Assembly: GCA_003650445.1 (NCBI GenBank)
Contig: QMQE01000104.1
Coordinates: forward strand, 1 to 9,066
Reading direction: 5' to 3'
DNA: 9,066 nucleotides
DNA from: Acidobacteriota bacterium
GTDB lineage: Bacteria; Acidobacteriota; Holophagae; Thermotomaculales; Thermotomaculaceae
Under the pieces are notes generated by a model. That model ran no database searches and had not been told where the DNA came from. It was given only the letters and a program-made list of their open reading frames with translations. Below, piece after piece: positions 1 to 7,000 of this stretch. Position numbers and translations under genes: made by a program. Position 1 is the stretch's first letter. Each line of letters begins with the position of its first letter.

Positions 1-315
1 CCGGGTAGGATTGGGAACCAGTGCGGCGGGGACTTCAATATTCTCCTGAAATTCGCATACATCCGACGGTGTTCCCGCCACCACCCATCCGAAGAGGGGA
101 ATGGTAATGGCGGAAACCGGGGCTTTCAACACCTCACTCACCGGCATCAGTGCCACTCCCTTCTCCTGCAATTTCCGGATATGGGCATGCACCGTGGACA
201 CCGAGCGGATACCCATGCAATCTGCCAGCTCCCGCAAGGTGGGAAACACACCGGTTTCCCCCATCAATTTCCCGACACAATCCATCAATTGCCGCTGCTT
301 CCGGGTCAATTCCAT
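1..315 (-). CDS. lexA: LexA SOS repressor, N-terminal part (runs off the left edge)
   Basis: The first 105 residues of a LexA-type repressor, read on the minus strand from an ATG at 315; the C-terminal half, with the catalytic Ser/Lys pair, lies outside the window. LexA represses DNA-damage genes and is inactivated when RecA filaments trigger self-cleavage. Seen in the sequence: an N-terminal winged-helix start (MELTRKQRQLMD), a helix-turn-helix (FPTLRELADCMGIRSVSTV, residues 24-42), a wing strand (HIRKLQEKG, 45-53), then a linker leading to IPLFGWVVAGTP. A80-G81 in VVAG fits the canonical Ala-Gly autocleavage bond of LexA. The start is supported by GGAGGAGG (321-328 on this strand), five bases before the ATG. 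Tryptophan at 77 and the Cys residues are not typical of the best-known LexAs, but the framework is clear. A related LexA-fold phage-type repressor is the alternative; the HTH spacing and cleavage site favour LexA. Confidence 0.9.
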   Translation of the reverse strand, partial: MELTRKQRQLMDCVGKLMGETGVFPTLRELADCMGIRSVSTVHAHIRKLQEKGVALMPVSEVLKAPVSAITIPLFGWVVAGTPSDVCEFQENIEVPAALVPNPTR

Positions 316-358
316 CAGCACCTCCTCCAAAGAAGTGTTCTGTTCGCCTCCGGCGCCC

Positions 359-458
359 GTGTTCTGTGTTCTGAAAGAAAAAGAGAAATGGGTACAGGTT
401 AATAAAGTTTGATTAACTTCCCTGTTTTCCAATCTTTTCTTGTCAGAACACCGAACAC
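359..458. repeat. Imperfect long inverted repeat bracketing the lexA promoter region
   Basis: The left arm at 359-374 (GTGTTCTGTGTTCTGA) and the right arm at 443-458 (TCAGAACACCGAACAC) are reverse complements at 15 of 16 positions, with 68 bases between them. The enclosed AT-rich core carries TTTGATT (408-414), TTCCCTG (418-424) and the GTTAAT palindrome. A third related piece, GTGTTCTGTTCG, sits at 335-346 just outside the left arm. The core words recur in the palindromic element near the right end of the window, so this looks like one copy of a small dispersed repeat rather than a feature unique to this promoter. Confidence 0.75.
398..417. promoter_or_regulatory. Perfect palindrome GTTAAT-N8-ATTAAC, candidate operator
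   Basis: A 20-bp dyad with two perfect 6-bp arms and an 8-bp spacer (AAAGTTTG), about 83 bp upstream of the lexA start codon and 178 bp upstream of the WD40-like gene. LexA genes are commonly autoregulated through a dyad in their own promoter, and the LexA recognition sequence varies widely between phyla, so this is a reasonable candidate LexA box. It is an inference: no second copy with the same spacing was found in the window, and the sequence is AT-rich enough that a chance or terminator-like palindrome is possible. Confidence 0.35.
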
Positions 459-473
459 AGAACACTGAACACC
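446..473 (+). repeat. Four tandem 7-bp repeats GAACACN
   Basis: Four perfectly phased heptamers, GAACACC, GAACACA, GAACACT and GAACACC, lie end to end. The same word in reverse complement occurs at 335-340, 359-364 and 366-371. The array ends eight bases before the TATAAT box, covering the place where a -35 element would lie. Heptad-like spacing with other words (GAGTGAT, GTGTTGA) recurs at 8754-8866, so the tract probably belongs to a degenerate intergenic repeat family. Confidence 0.8.
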
Positions 474-480
474 TCTCCTT

Positions 481-486
481 TATAAT
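481..486 (+). promoter_or_regulatory. Candidate -10 element TATAAT for the WD40-like gene
   Basis: An exact TATAAT 108 bp upstream of the ATG at 595 and directly after the GAACACN heptamers. No good -35 hexamer is found 16-18 bp upstream; that place is occupied by the repeat (CAGAAC/ACACTG). Transcription from here would give a leader of about 100 nt, with a small GAGGA/TCCTC hairpin (568-583) just before the Shine-Dalgarno GGAGA at 586-590. An activator-dependent promoter would fit, but that is speculation. Confidence 0.4.
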
Positions 487-594
487 ACCGAATTTATACG
501 AAAAAACAAGAACTTTTGCGAATAACCGGCAAAAAAGACAGAAGCGGTGATACAATGAGCGGGAAACGAGGACGATTTTCCTCTCGGAGATACC

Positions 595-1743
595 ATGAAA
601 TCTTTTAGTTTCATTGTGCTTTCTTTCTGTTTTGCCTTTCAGCTATTCGCGGGCAGTCTGTTTAACCCGGATATTCCCACCGCAGTGGCCATGTCTCCGG
701 ACGGGACACTGACGGCAGTGGCGTTTTCACCACAGAATTATAAGTTATCCAAACTTCGAAAACTCCGGAAGGGGAGGCCCTTGGACAGCATCGGAAAAAC
801 CGGCCGTATCGCCCTCTATGCCACCGGGGAAAGTGACGGGGAATGGAGCAGCATGTACACCGGCGAGCTGAAAAACCCCGCAGGAACCGGCATTATCGCA
901 CTGGGCTTTTTGGACCGGGATCGGATTGCGTGGAAAGCCATTGACGGCAACATCACCCTCTACGACATGGAACACGGCACCGGCAGGGTCATCCGCACCG
1001 GGGACATGCGTACCAGCCGATCCCTCTTTTCCAGCCAGGCATTCGCACTGACACCGGATGGAAACCGAATCATTACCCCGGACGGGGGAAATGGCATCGC
1101 CATTATTGACAGCCATACCGGCAGAGAACTCATCCACAAAGGATGCGACAAACAGCGGATTGTGAGTGTAGCCGTATCTCCCACCGGGGAAATCGCAGCA
1201 GTCAGCACAGACAAAGGCCGGATTTCAGTCTGGAAACTGCCGGGCTGGACGCCCCTGTATCAGTTCAAATCCAAAACTACGCTGATGCAGCGGTTCTGCG
1301 CCTTGTCATTCTCCCGGAACGGCCTGCTCCTCGCCGCCACTTACGGGAAAGGCTCTCTACTTCTCCTGGACATGAAAAGCGGCAGTGTTCTCCTGAAAAA
1401 ACGGGTTTACCTGTTCTCTGCCGGCCTGAAAGAAATGACGATGGCGTTCAGCCCGGCGGCCGACAACTACCTCATCTGCCAGTTCGAAGATGATGACGGT
1501 TCCCTGTTCAAAGTCATCGACCTCTCAAAACGGAAAACCGGCAAAACTGTTCAGCGAAGCCGGGGGGCACTGACCGCCGACAACTTCGCTGTCACGCCGG
1601 ACGGGCGTTACGTGGTAATGGCAGCCTGGGGACGCCATGTCCTCGGAGATGCCTCCAGGGCCATCGCCAGAAGCATGGACCAGGTGGATCTCTATTTCAT
1701 CCGCATCAAGACATTCTGTAAGAAAAGCAAAGAAAAAAAGTGA
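595..1743 (+). CDS. Exported WD40-like beta-propeller protein, function unknown
   Basis: A 382-residue protein with an N-terminal signal peptide (hydrophobic 4-19, probable cleavage near FAG|S at residue 20) followed by a repetitive beta-propeller. Blade-like units share the pattern V/A-x-SPDG-x-hydrophobic-A-x-x-x-x-D/K-G-x-hydrophobic-x-hydrophobic-D/W: around residues 30-46, 148-180, 189-222, 234-268, 280-310 and 329-371, with a more divergent one at 98-135. Typical words are AVAMSPDG (30-37), AFALTPDG (149-156), SVAVSPTG (191-198) and FAVTPDG (331-337). The tail is lysine-rich (KKSKEKK). WD40/YVTN-type propellers are protein-interaction scaffolds; no catalytic motif is visible and no partner can be named. 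The start is fixed by GGAGA four bases before the ATG. It stands alone on this strand, divergent from lexA, with 215 bp before the next start codon, so a shared transcript with the ATPase gene is possible but not shown. Confidence 0.8.
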   Translation: MKSFSFIVLSFCFAFQLFAGSLFNPDIPTAVAMSPDGTLTAVAFSPQNYKLSKLRKLRKGRPLDSIGKTGRIALYATGESDGEWSSMYTGELKNPAGTGIIALGFLDRDRIAWKAIDGNITLYDMEHGTGRVIRTGDMRTSRSLFSSQAFALTPDGNRIITPDGGNGIAIIDSHTGRELIHKGCDKQRIVSVAVSPTGEIAAVSTDKGRISVWKLPGWTPLYQFKSKTTLMQRFCALSFSRNGLLLAATYGKGSLLLLDMKSGSVLLKKRVYLFSAGLKEMTMAFSPAADNYLICQFEDDDGSLFKVIDLSKRKTGKTVQRSRGALTADNFAVTPDGRYVVMAAWGRHVLGDASRAIARSMDQVDLYFIRIKTFCKKSKEKK

Positions 1744-1958
1744 TGAATAACAAAATGCAGGGAATGGCCGGCTCTCCTCTTTCGCGCACTCGCACATTCA
1801 CTTTCACTCTGCCGTCCACGCGCAACGCCCACATTTCGTCATCTAAAATTGAATTTTTCCCGCTTTTGTGACCTGCGTTACTGTTCTCAACACTCTTTGT
1901 GCCTACCTTATTAACGAGGGAGAAATTTATCCGGCGTAGCGCCAAAGAGGAGAGCACC
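1744..1958. other. Intergenic region with degraded pieces of the dispersed repeat
   Basis: No gene is supported here. Several words are shared with the repeat region at the right end of the window: GGGAATGGCC (1760-1769, also 8811-8820), CGCGCAACGC (1819-1828, also 8946-8955) and GTCATCTAA (1838-1846, also 8932-8940). A run of spaced CACTC/TTCACT words (1787-1811) has the same irregular periodic feel as the heptads elsewhere. I see no convincing promoter for the downstream ATPase gene and no strong terminator for the upstream gene; GGCCGGC at 1766-1772 is not followed by a T-tract. Confidence 0.55.
1947..1954 (+). promoter_or_regulatory. Shine-Dalgarno GAGGAGAG fixing the ATPase start
   Basis: A strong purine-rich ribosome-binding site ends four bases before the ATG at 1959. 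A longer in-frame reading from a GTG at 1899 has no such site and adds 20 residues (basic, polar) before the beta strand that normally starts a ParA-type protein, so 1959 is the better start. Confidence 0.75.
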
Positions 1959-2717
1959 ATGCAGGCAACTGTCATCAGCGTCAGCAACCCATTGGGGGGA
2001 ACCGGTAAAACCACCATTGCTTTTCACCTGGCCCATGGTCTGGCCATGCTGGGATACAAAGTTCTCGCTGTGGACATGGACCCCAAGGCCTCCCTCACCC
2101 GGGCCATGGGACAGCGGGAAGAACTCATCACCTACTCTGTCAAAGACCTCCTGACAAGGAGCACTACCTGGTGGAAGTGCACTCTGTTTGTGGATCAGAA
2201 CCTCTACCTCATTCCCGCCACCGATGAACTGGCGGGGATGGACTATCACATGCTAAGCAAACCCTTTTCGTATATGAAATTAAAGAAAAAACTCCTGCCG
2301 GCGAAAAGTGAACATGATTTCATCATTCTCGATACCGGCCCTGCATACAACCTGTTTTCCGTCAACGCCTGGAACTCCAGCGATACCATCCTGATGCCCT
2401 TCATCCCCGGCCCTGGAACAGGGGCTGACATTGCCATGGTATTACGGGATTTCCAGGACTTTGACGTGGAAGTACAGGTAATATTCAACCAGGTGGCCCG
2501 AACCCAGGCTCTTGCCAATCAGGCGCGATGCTACGTGGAAAAGCGTCATCGGCGGGTGGAGTTCAGCAAAACACACATTCCCCGAAGTTCCCTTATCAGC
2601 GAATCCATAGCCCACCACGAACCGGTATTTCTACGCCACCCCGACAGCCGCCCGGCACTGGCACTGAAGCACCTTACAAGTATCACCGCTGCCGCGCTGA
2701 AAGAAAGCGATATCTGA
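1959..2717 (+). CDS. ParA/MinD-family ATPase (orphan), with atypical Walker A
   Basis: A 252-residue P-loop ATPase of the ParA/MinD/Soj group, which bind ATP as dimers and position DNA or protein cargo on nucleoid or membrane. Seen in order: beta strand ATVISVSN (3-10), P-loop LGGTGKTT (12-19), Walker A' VLAVDMDPKASLT (35-47), switch II/Walker B FIILDTGP (121-128), the strand DTILMPFIPG (142-151), IFNQ (175-178), and a C-terminal HIPRSSLISESIAHHEPVF block matching the family's IPR...EA...G.PV region. The signature lysine of the deviant Walker A box (KGGxGKT/S) is leucine (L12), the usual DTPP is DTGP, and DPQ is DPK. No parB-like gene or obvious parS repeats occur in the window, so a plasmid or chromosome partition role is not supported; cargo positioning or a divergent regulatory role is possible. 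It converges with the minus-strand operon, 50 bp away. Confidence 0.85.
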   Translation: MQATVISVSNPLGGTGKTTIAFHLAHGLAMLGYKVLAVDMDPKASLTRAMGQREELITYSVKDLLTRSTTWWKCTLFVDQNLYLIPATDELAGMDYHMLSKPFSYMKLKKKLLPAKSEHDFIILDTGPAYNLFSVNAWNSSDTILMPFIPGPGTGADIAMVLRDFQDFDVEVQVIFNQVARTQALANQARCYVEKRHRRVEFSKTHIPRSSLISESIAHHEPVFLRHPDSRPALALKHLTSITAAALKESDI

Positions 2718-2738
2718 CAAAGGATTTACGCTAAAAAC

Positions 2739-2763
2739 GGCAACAAGCTCCGGAAGGTTTGCC
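2739..2763. terminator. Weak hairpin between convergent genes, possible bidirectional terminator
   Basis: GGCAA (2739-2743) pairs with TTGCC (2759-2763) around a 15-base loop that contains a short self-complementary CTCCGGAAG. On the minus strand the hairpin is followed by GTTTTT, a reasonable U-tract for the operon ending at 2768; on the plus strand the T-rich stretch ATTATTCTTTTTC begins a few bases later. The stem is short, so this is a guess helped by its position in a 50-bp convergent gap. Confidence 0.35.
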
Positions 2764-2767
2764 CAAA

Positions 2768-3700
2768 TTATTCTTTTTCTGCTGTTTTCCCCAAGAAAAT
2801 CCCACGGAGGGCAAGAGCTGAAAAAAAAGCAAACGACAGGAATTCAATGGAAGCGGCATAAAGCGCTCCTTCTCCACTGAAATCCACCTCCCCAAAATAG
2901 AATGCGAGGAACACTCCGGCAAGCAATGTAATCAAGATGATGGCCGCAGAAATTTTTCGGAATTTCGTAGTGCTCCAGATTGCGGGGAAAGCGAAAACCA
3001 TCATCGGGATAACAAAAGCTCCGGGAACGTGGATTGGCAATCTCGGAAAAAGTGCAATTCCCAAAAGCAGAGTGAGAAAAGTAAACACGACTTGAAGAAA
3101 AGCGGAATCCGGGCCTTTCTCCGGTTTAATAGACACGGATTTCTGGGCCAACTCCGCAATTTCCCGATAATTTTCAGGGAGACAAATAATCTGTATTACT
3201 GTCCGCCATTGATTTTTCAGGCGGATTTCCATTCGGGAAGGGTACAGTTCAACCAAAGATATATCCTTCCATGGGGCAAAAATCACTTCCCTTGATTGTG
3301 CCAGCATCCCGGCACCCGCTGCGGTCATTCCCTGTTTCCCCCCGAAAAGAAGAGCAAGAAAGGGCAATTTTTTCGCAAATTTACGATACGGTGTAAGGGT
3401 CGCCTGAACCACGCCCTTTTCAGAAATCGTATACCGGGTAACAACCCCCCTGAATAAAAGCATTAGAATAACGGTAAATGCGGAAAACATTCCCCCTGCC
3501 AGAACCACCCAGACAAGGAAAGATTTCGGAATCTGTTCCCAGTTATCTTCAAAGAGATTCAGCCCCAACAGAAGCACCAGTACAAATCCTGAAGAAAGCA
3601 GTGAAACAATCAAAAGCTGACGCCAGAGCAGGGGATTGTTGAAAACAGGGATTCGTGTTTCAAATGTAATACCCTCTTTATCTACTTGTTTCCCATTCAC
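2768..3700 (-). CDS. Polytopic membrane protein with a PH-like middle domain, function unknown
   Basis: A 310-residue inner-membrane protein. I see two N-terminal membrane segments (about residues 27-49 and 61-83), a soluble block at 84-190, then four more segments (about 199-219, 225-243, 249-270, 277-303). The soluble block has the strand pattern of bacterial PH-like domains attached to membranes: VTRYTISEKGVVQATL (87-102), REVIFAPWKDISLVELYP (137-154), RMEIRLKNQWRTVIQIICLPENYREI (a strand, then a closing helix, 156-181). No catalytic residues are evident. The start is a GTG at 3700, preceded by AGGAAGG, and it overlaps the stop of the upstream gene by four bases (GTGA), a sign of translational coupling. 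A role as partner, anchor or protective protein for the operon's large exported product is only a contextual guess. Confidence 0.75.
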   Translation of the reverse strand: MNGKQVDKEGITFETRIPVFNNPLLWRQLLIVSLLSSGFVLVLLLGLNLFEDNWEQIPKSFLVWVVLAGGMFSAFTVILMLLFRGVVTRYTISEKGVVQATLTPYRKFAKKLPFLALLFGGKQGMTAAGAGMLAQSREVIFAPWKDISLVELYPSRMEIRLKNQWRTVIQIICLPENYREIAELAQKSVSIKPEKGPDSAFLQVVFTFLTLLLGIALFPRLPIHVPGAFVIPMMVFAFPAIWSTTKFRKISAAIILITLLAGVFLAFYFGEVDFSGEGALYAASIEFLSFAFFSALALRGIFLGKTAEKE

Positions 3701-4014
3701 AGTGCACCCTTCCTCACAATTTGCGGCAAATACCTGCCCGCCTGCTTGTTCAGGCGATCACCCTCTTTTAACCCCGAAAACAGTTGCCCGTATTGATGTT
3801 CAGTGATATTGACTTTCCCCTTCTTACCGGTATCGGTCCTGTAATGAACCAAATATCGAGCCTCCACCGGATTGTCATTCGAATCGTAATACGAAGGGAG
3901 ATATTTTATTTTTGTTACGGTTCCGGCCCATGATCGTTTTTTCTTCCGGCTCTGAAAAAAACCCAGGATAATGCCGAGACCCAGCGCTGCGAGAATTCCG
4001 TACATAAGTTCCAT
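3697..4014 (-). CDS. Small membrane-anchored protein with a compact beta domain
   Basis: A 105-residue protein with one N-terminal membrane segment (about residues 4-20, MYGILAALGLGIILGFF) followed by a positive cluster (RKKKR, 23-27), giving a predicted cytoplasmic C-terminus by the positive-inside rule. The soluble part has W-x-G-T-V (29-33), a tyrosine-rich turn, YLVHYRTDTGKKGKV (54-68), GDRLNKQAG (85-93) and a closing P-x-x-V. The W-G-V ... Y-x-T-D-x-G-K ... G-D-x-x-x-K-x-x-G-x-x-x-P layout looks like a small SH3/OB-like barrel seen in uncharacterised bacterial proteins; I do not recognise a named function. The ATG is preceded at five bases by a GGGGGG ribosome-binding tract. It lies 69 bp downstream of the giant gene with no terminator between, and it overlaps the next gene by four bases, so the three genes probably form one operon. 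Confidence 0.75.
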   Translation of the reverse strand: MELMYGILAALGLGIILGFFQSRKKKRSWAGTVTKIKYLPSYYDSNDNPVEARYLVHYRTDTGKKGKVNITEHQYGQLFSGLKEGDRLNKQAGRYLPQIVRKGAL

Positions 4015-4083
4015 TTAATCCCCCCTTCTCTTTTATATCCACTTTCCATCTGCCTCACATTTTTTCTTTCCTCAGCTTTTCAT

Positions 4084-7000
4084 CTATTTCGCTTTTATGG
4101 CCTTCTTCACGGAAGAGCTTATAAACTCAGGGAGTTCATTCAGAGATTTTCCCGTCAGGTTCCGGACCGACCGCTCTGCTTCCACAATACCAATCTTGTT
4201 TTTACCAAAGTCCTGCAGAACAACTTGAAGCCGATTAAAGTAATCTACACCGTTTACCCGATCCATCAGGAATTTCTGCGAATTTTTCGATTGTTGGAGG
4301 TTGGGGATAAGCTTGGTTCGAATTTCCTTCGCCAGGCCCCGGCACGCTTCTCCCATTTTTCCTGCTTTTGTAACGAACCCCCTGCTGTGTTTACCCAACA
4401 TGAATTCCGCCTTGTATTTCACCGTCTTTGCTGTTTCAGCTGCCAGTTCCTTATCCGCCATAGCAGGATTTTTCAAAATGTTTAAATCTGCGAAGGCTTC
4501 CTTGTTTACCGATGTGGTCAAATTCGCAAAAGAACCCTCAGCAGAGTACCCCGTTTGTTTAAAATATGCCTTCCCAAACTCTTTCTGCGCCTCGTTCTGG
4601 AATTGCCCAATGGTCATCGGCTTTCCGTTTTTCAAAATCACTTTGACTTCTTTTCCGTTAATTCTCATTGTTTTCAGCTTATCTTCTATCAACCCCAAAT
4701 CCCAGTCCATTCCCAGGGAATCTCCCGAAGCGCTATTTCTGAACTCTTTCACATTGAATTTACTCCAGCCCTTCTTTTCCATTTCCGCCTTGAATCGATT
4801 GATAACCTTTTCTTTTACCTTGTTTTCATAGCGGGTGTACATCCGCTGGGTGATTTCAGAACCGTTATACTTCAGATAGTTTTTGGCATGGGGATTGGCC
4901 ATCAATTTGGTCGTTTCCTTTTCCATCAGGGCAGCCTGCTCTTTCGCGGCAGCCTTTTCTCCCCGCCGCATCAGTTTCTCTATCTTCTGGAGTTTTGCTT
5001 CATATTGTCTGACCATGGTAAGGGACATTTCCCGTTCCTGCGCTGTCAGTGCACTTTTAAAGGCATACTGACTATAGGCTTTTTTTGCCACGGTACAGGT
5101 TTTCACTACGCCTTTTATGGCCACATGGCATAGTCCGAGGATTACCACTGTTTCTGCCGTGTTCCAGGCAGCGCCTTCTAAACCCGCTTTCTTACCAGTC
5201 CGGGGGTCTACAGCATTATAGCCATCATAAGCGCTGCCCGCAATCATGGTAGCCATGTTGATGCTTTTAAGGCCATGTTCCACTCCGGATAAGATGCCGT
5301 CGCTGATTCCGTTGGTCAGTCCGGTATAACCGGCATAGAGATACATGGTACCACCGGACTGTATGGTGGACGCGATCATAAAGGCGGTATCCGCTTTGTC
5401 TTTCACGTATTCCGCCCCTTCAATGGCGTCATCCCAGAACGCGACTTCCTGATCCGCATTCACTATGCCCTCTTCCAGGTTTTGCCGATATCTTTTTTTC
5501 ACGGCATCATAAATTTCCGCGAGTTTCTTATTGTCTTTAGTTTTCAGTGCCTGCTCCCGCTGTCGGTTCGCCCAGCGAGTCACACCCAGTTCATCCTGGC
5601 CTTTCATTTTTTTGGCCATTCCACCAATTTTCCGGATCATGTCCATTCGGTATTTAAACTCGTGTATTTTTTTCTGATAGACGCGGCTCTCCTTGAGGAA
5701 TCGACTTTCCGAAATCTCTGCATTGGCCCTGTCCCACCGGGTTTCCGTATGGCTGAAATTCCCGGTTTTCAGTTGTGTCAGAAAGTCTTTCTGTTGCTGT
5801 AATTCAGCTTCCCGCCCCAGTATGTTCCATTCCAGGCGTCCTTTCGCCTCCGCAGTTGTAGCCTTTGCCATGTCTTCTTTGTATGCCGCAATCTTTTCTG
5901 TAAGTTCCTGGATTTGAAGCTTGTAGAAGTCTTCCTTACTTGCGAGAAGATACATGGGTTCGTTTGATTCCATCTGCTCTTCAGGAGTAAGCGTTTCTGT
6001 TCCCCTGGAAACACAATTGAACTGATAACGGACAGTGACAGAACTCTTTCCATCGACGACCCCTTTCAATTCTATTGCCCCGTCACCTCTGGCAAGGACT
6101 TCCGGACTCATTGTAATTATGCCACTGTTAAATTCAGCTATTTCAAATTCAGGCACCGAAGAAAGCATGGGCATCCATGACATCTGTGCAGGGCCAGAAC
6201 TTTTCATGTTAATATGCCATTGAGTTCCCTGCTTAAAGAATTTGGAAGGCGGTTGCCAGGTAAAGGTTGCCACTTTTGTTTTGGTTGTTTTGTTAAGATG
6301 ACCCTCTTCGGTTTTTTCCTCAATTTTCCATATTTTTATCCATCCGGAAGATTTTGAAGAAGTCATTCTATACACGCTACTGTGCCAGGCACCATCCCCG
6401 CTTTTATGATCTTCCCAGGCACTGACATCTCTATCTGATATTTTTACACTTTCAAGTTTCCACACGAGACTGTCTTCTTTCACTGCTGACAACCGCGCCC
6501 CTTTAAACAGGGAAACCTCTTTTTTGTAGCGCGCTTCACAACTCCGGAACCAAGCCACCTTTTCTCGAATCATGCCGCAGGTATCCTCATAATCCGGTAA
6601 TTGACCGAAAGGGGTTTCTTTCTCCTGCCTGCTCAATCCGGTATATTCCCGAATTCCATCAAAAATATCTTTTTCATACTCATCCCAGTTCCGGTATACG
6701 GCGTCCCGGTGAAATGACGGCCTTTGCGGATATTCGACAAGGTGATATGAATAGCTTTTGTGATAAGCATAGCCCTTCCCGTTGCTGGAAATGGGAGGAT
6801 AGTTTTCATAAACAAAACTCAAGGTGTTATCTTTAACTTCAATGGTGATTTTAGAGACAATATTTGCCTCATGATTGAGATCCCGGAATATTACATATTT
6901 GTTATCTCCAACTTGTTTCATAATTAAATCCAGGGAAGTATCATCAGCATCAATTGCGGCACCATAACGATAAAAATCATACAAATAAACATATAAAAAA

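Noticed and set aside
101..412. Plus-strand open frames opposite lexA (several nested, up to 103 codons)
   Set aside because: They lie antisense to a clear LexA reading frame, have no ribosome-binding site, and give cysteine/proline-rich translations without family features.
335..473. GAAC/GTTC words read as a Firmicutes-type LexA box (GAAC-N4-GTTC)
   Set aside because: All GAAC words on one side point the same way and all GTTC words on the other; no GAAC and GTTC pair is spaced by four bases.
1757..1775. GGCCGGC stretch as a terminator for the WD40-like gene
   Set aside because: It is a short palindrome with no loop of workable size and no following T-tract.
1899..1958. Earlier GTG start for the ParA-type gene
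   Set aside because: No ribosome-binding site, and it adds a 20-residue extension before the first family beta strand; the ATG at 1959 has GAGGAGAG at proper distance.
1944..2717. Plasmid-type parAB partition locus
   Set aside because: No ParB-like gene or clear parS/centromere repeats in the window, and the downstream neighbour is convergent.
4301..5133. Plus-strand frames of 176 and 192 codons inside the giant gene
   Set aside because: Antisense to a continuous 1506-codon frame with coherent domains; Phe/Ser/Leu-rich translations are typical of antisense reading of lysine/glutamate-rich coils.
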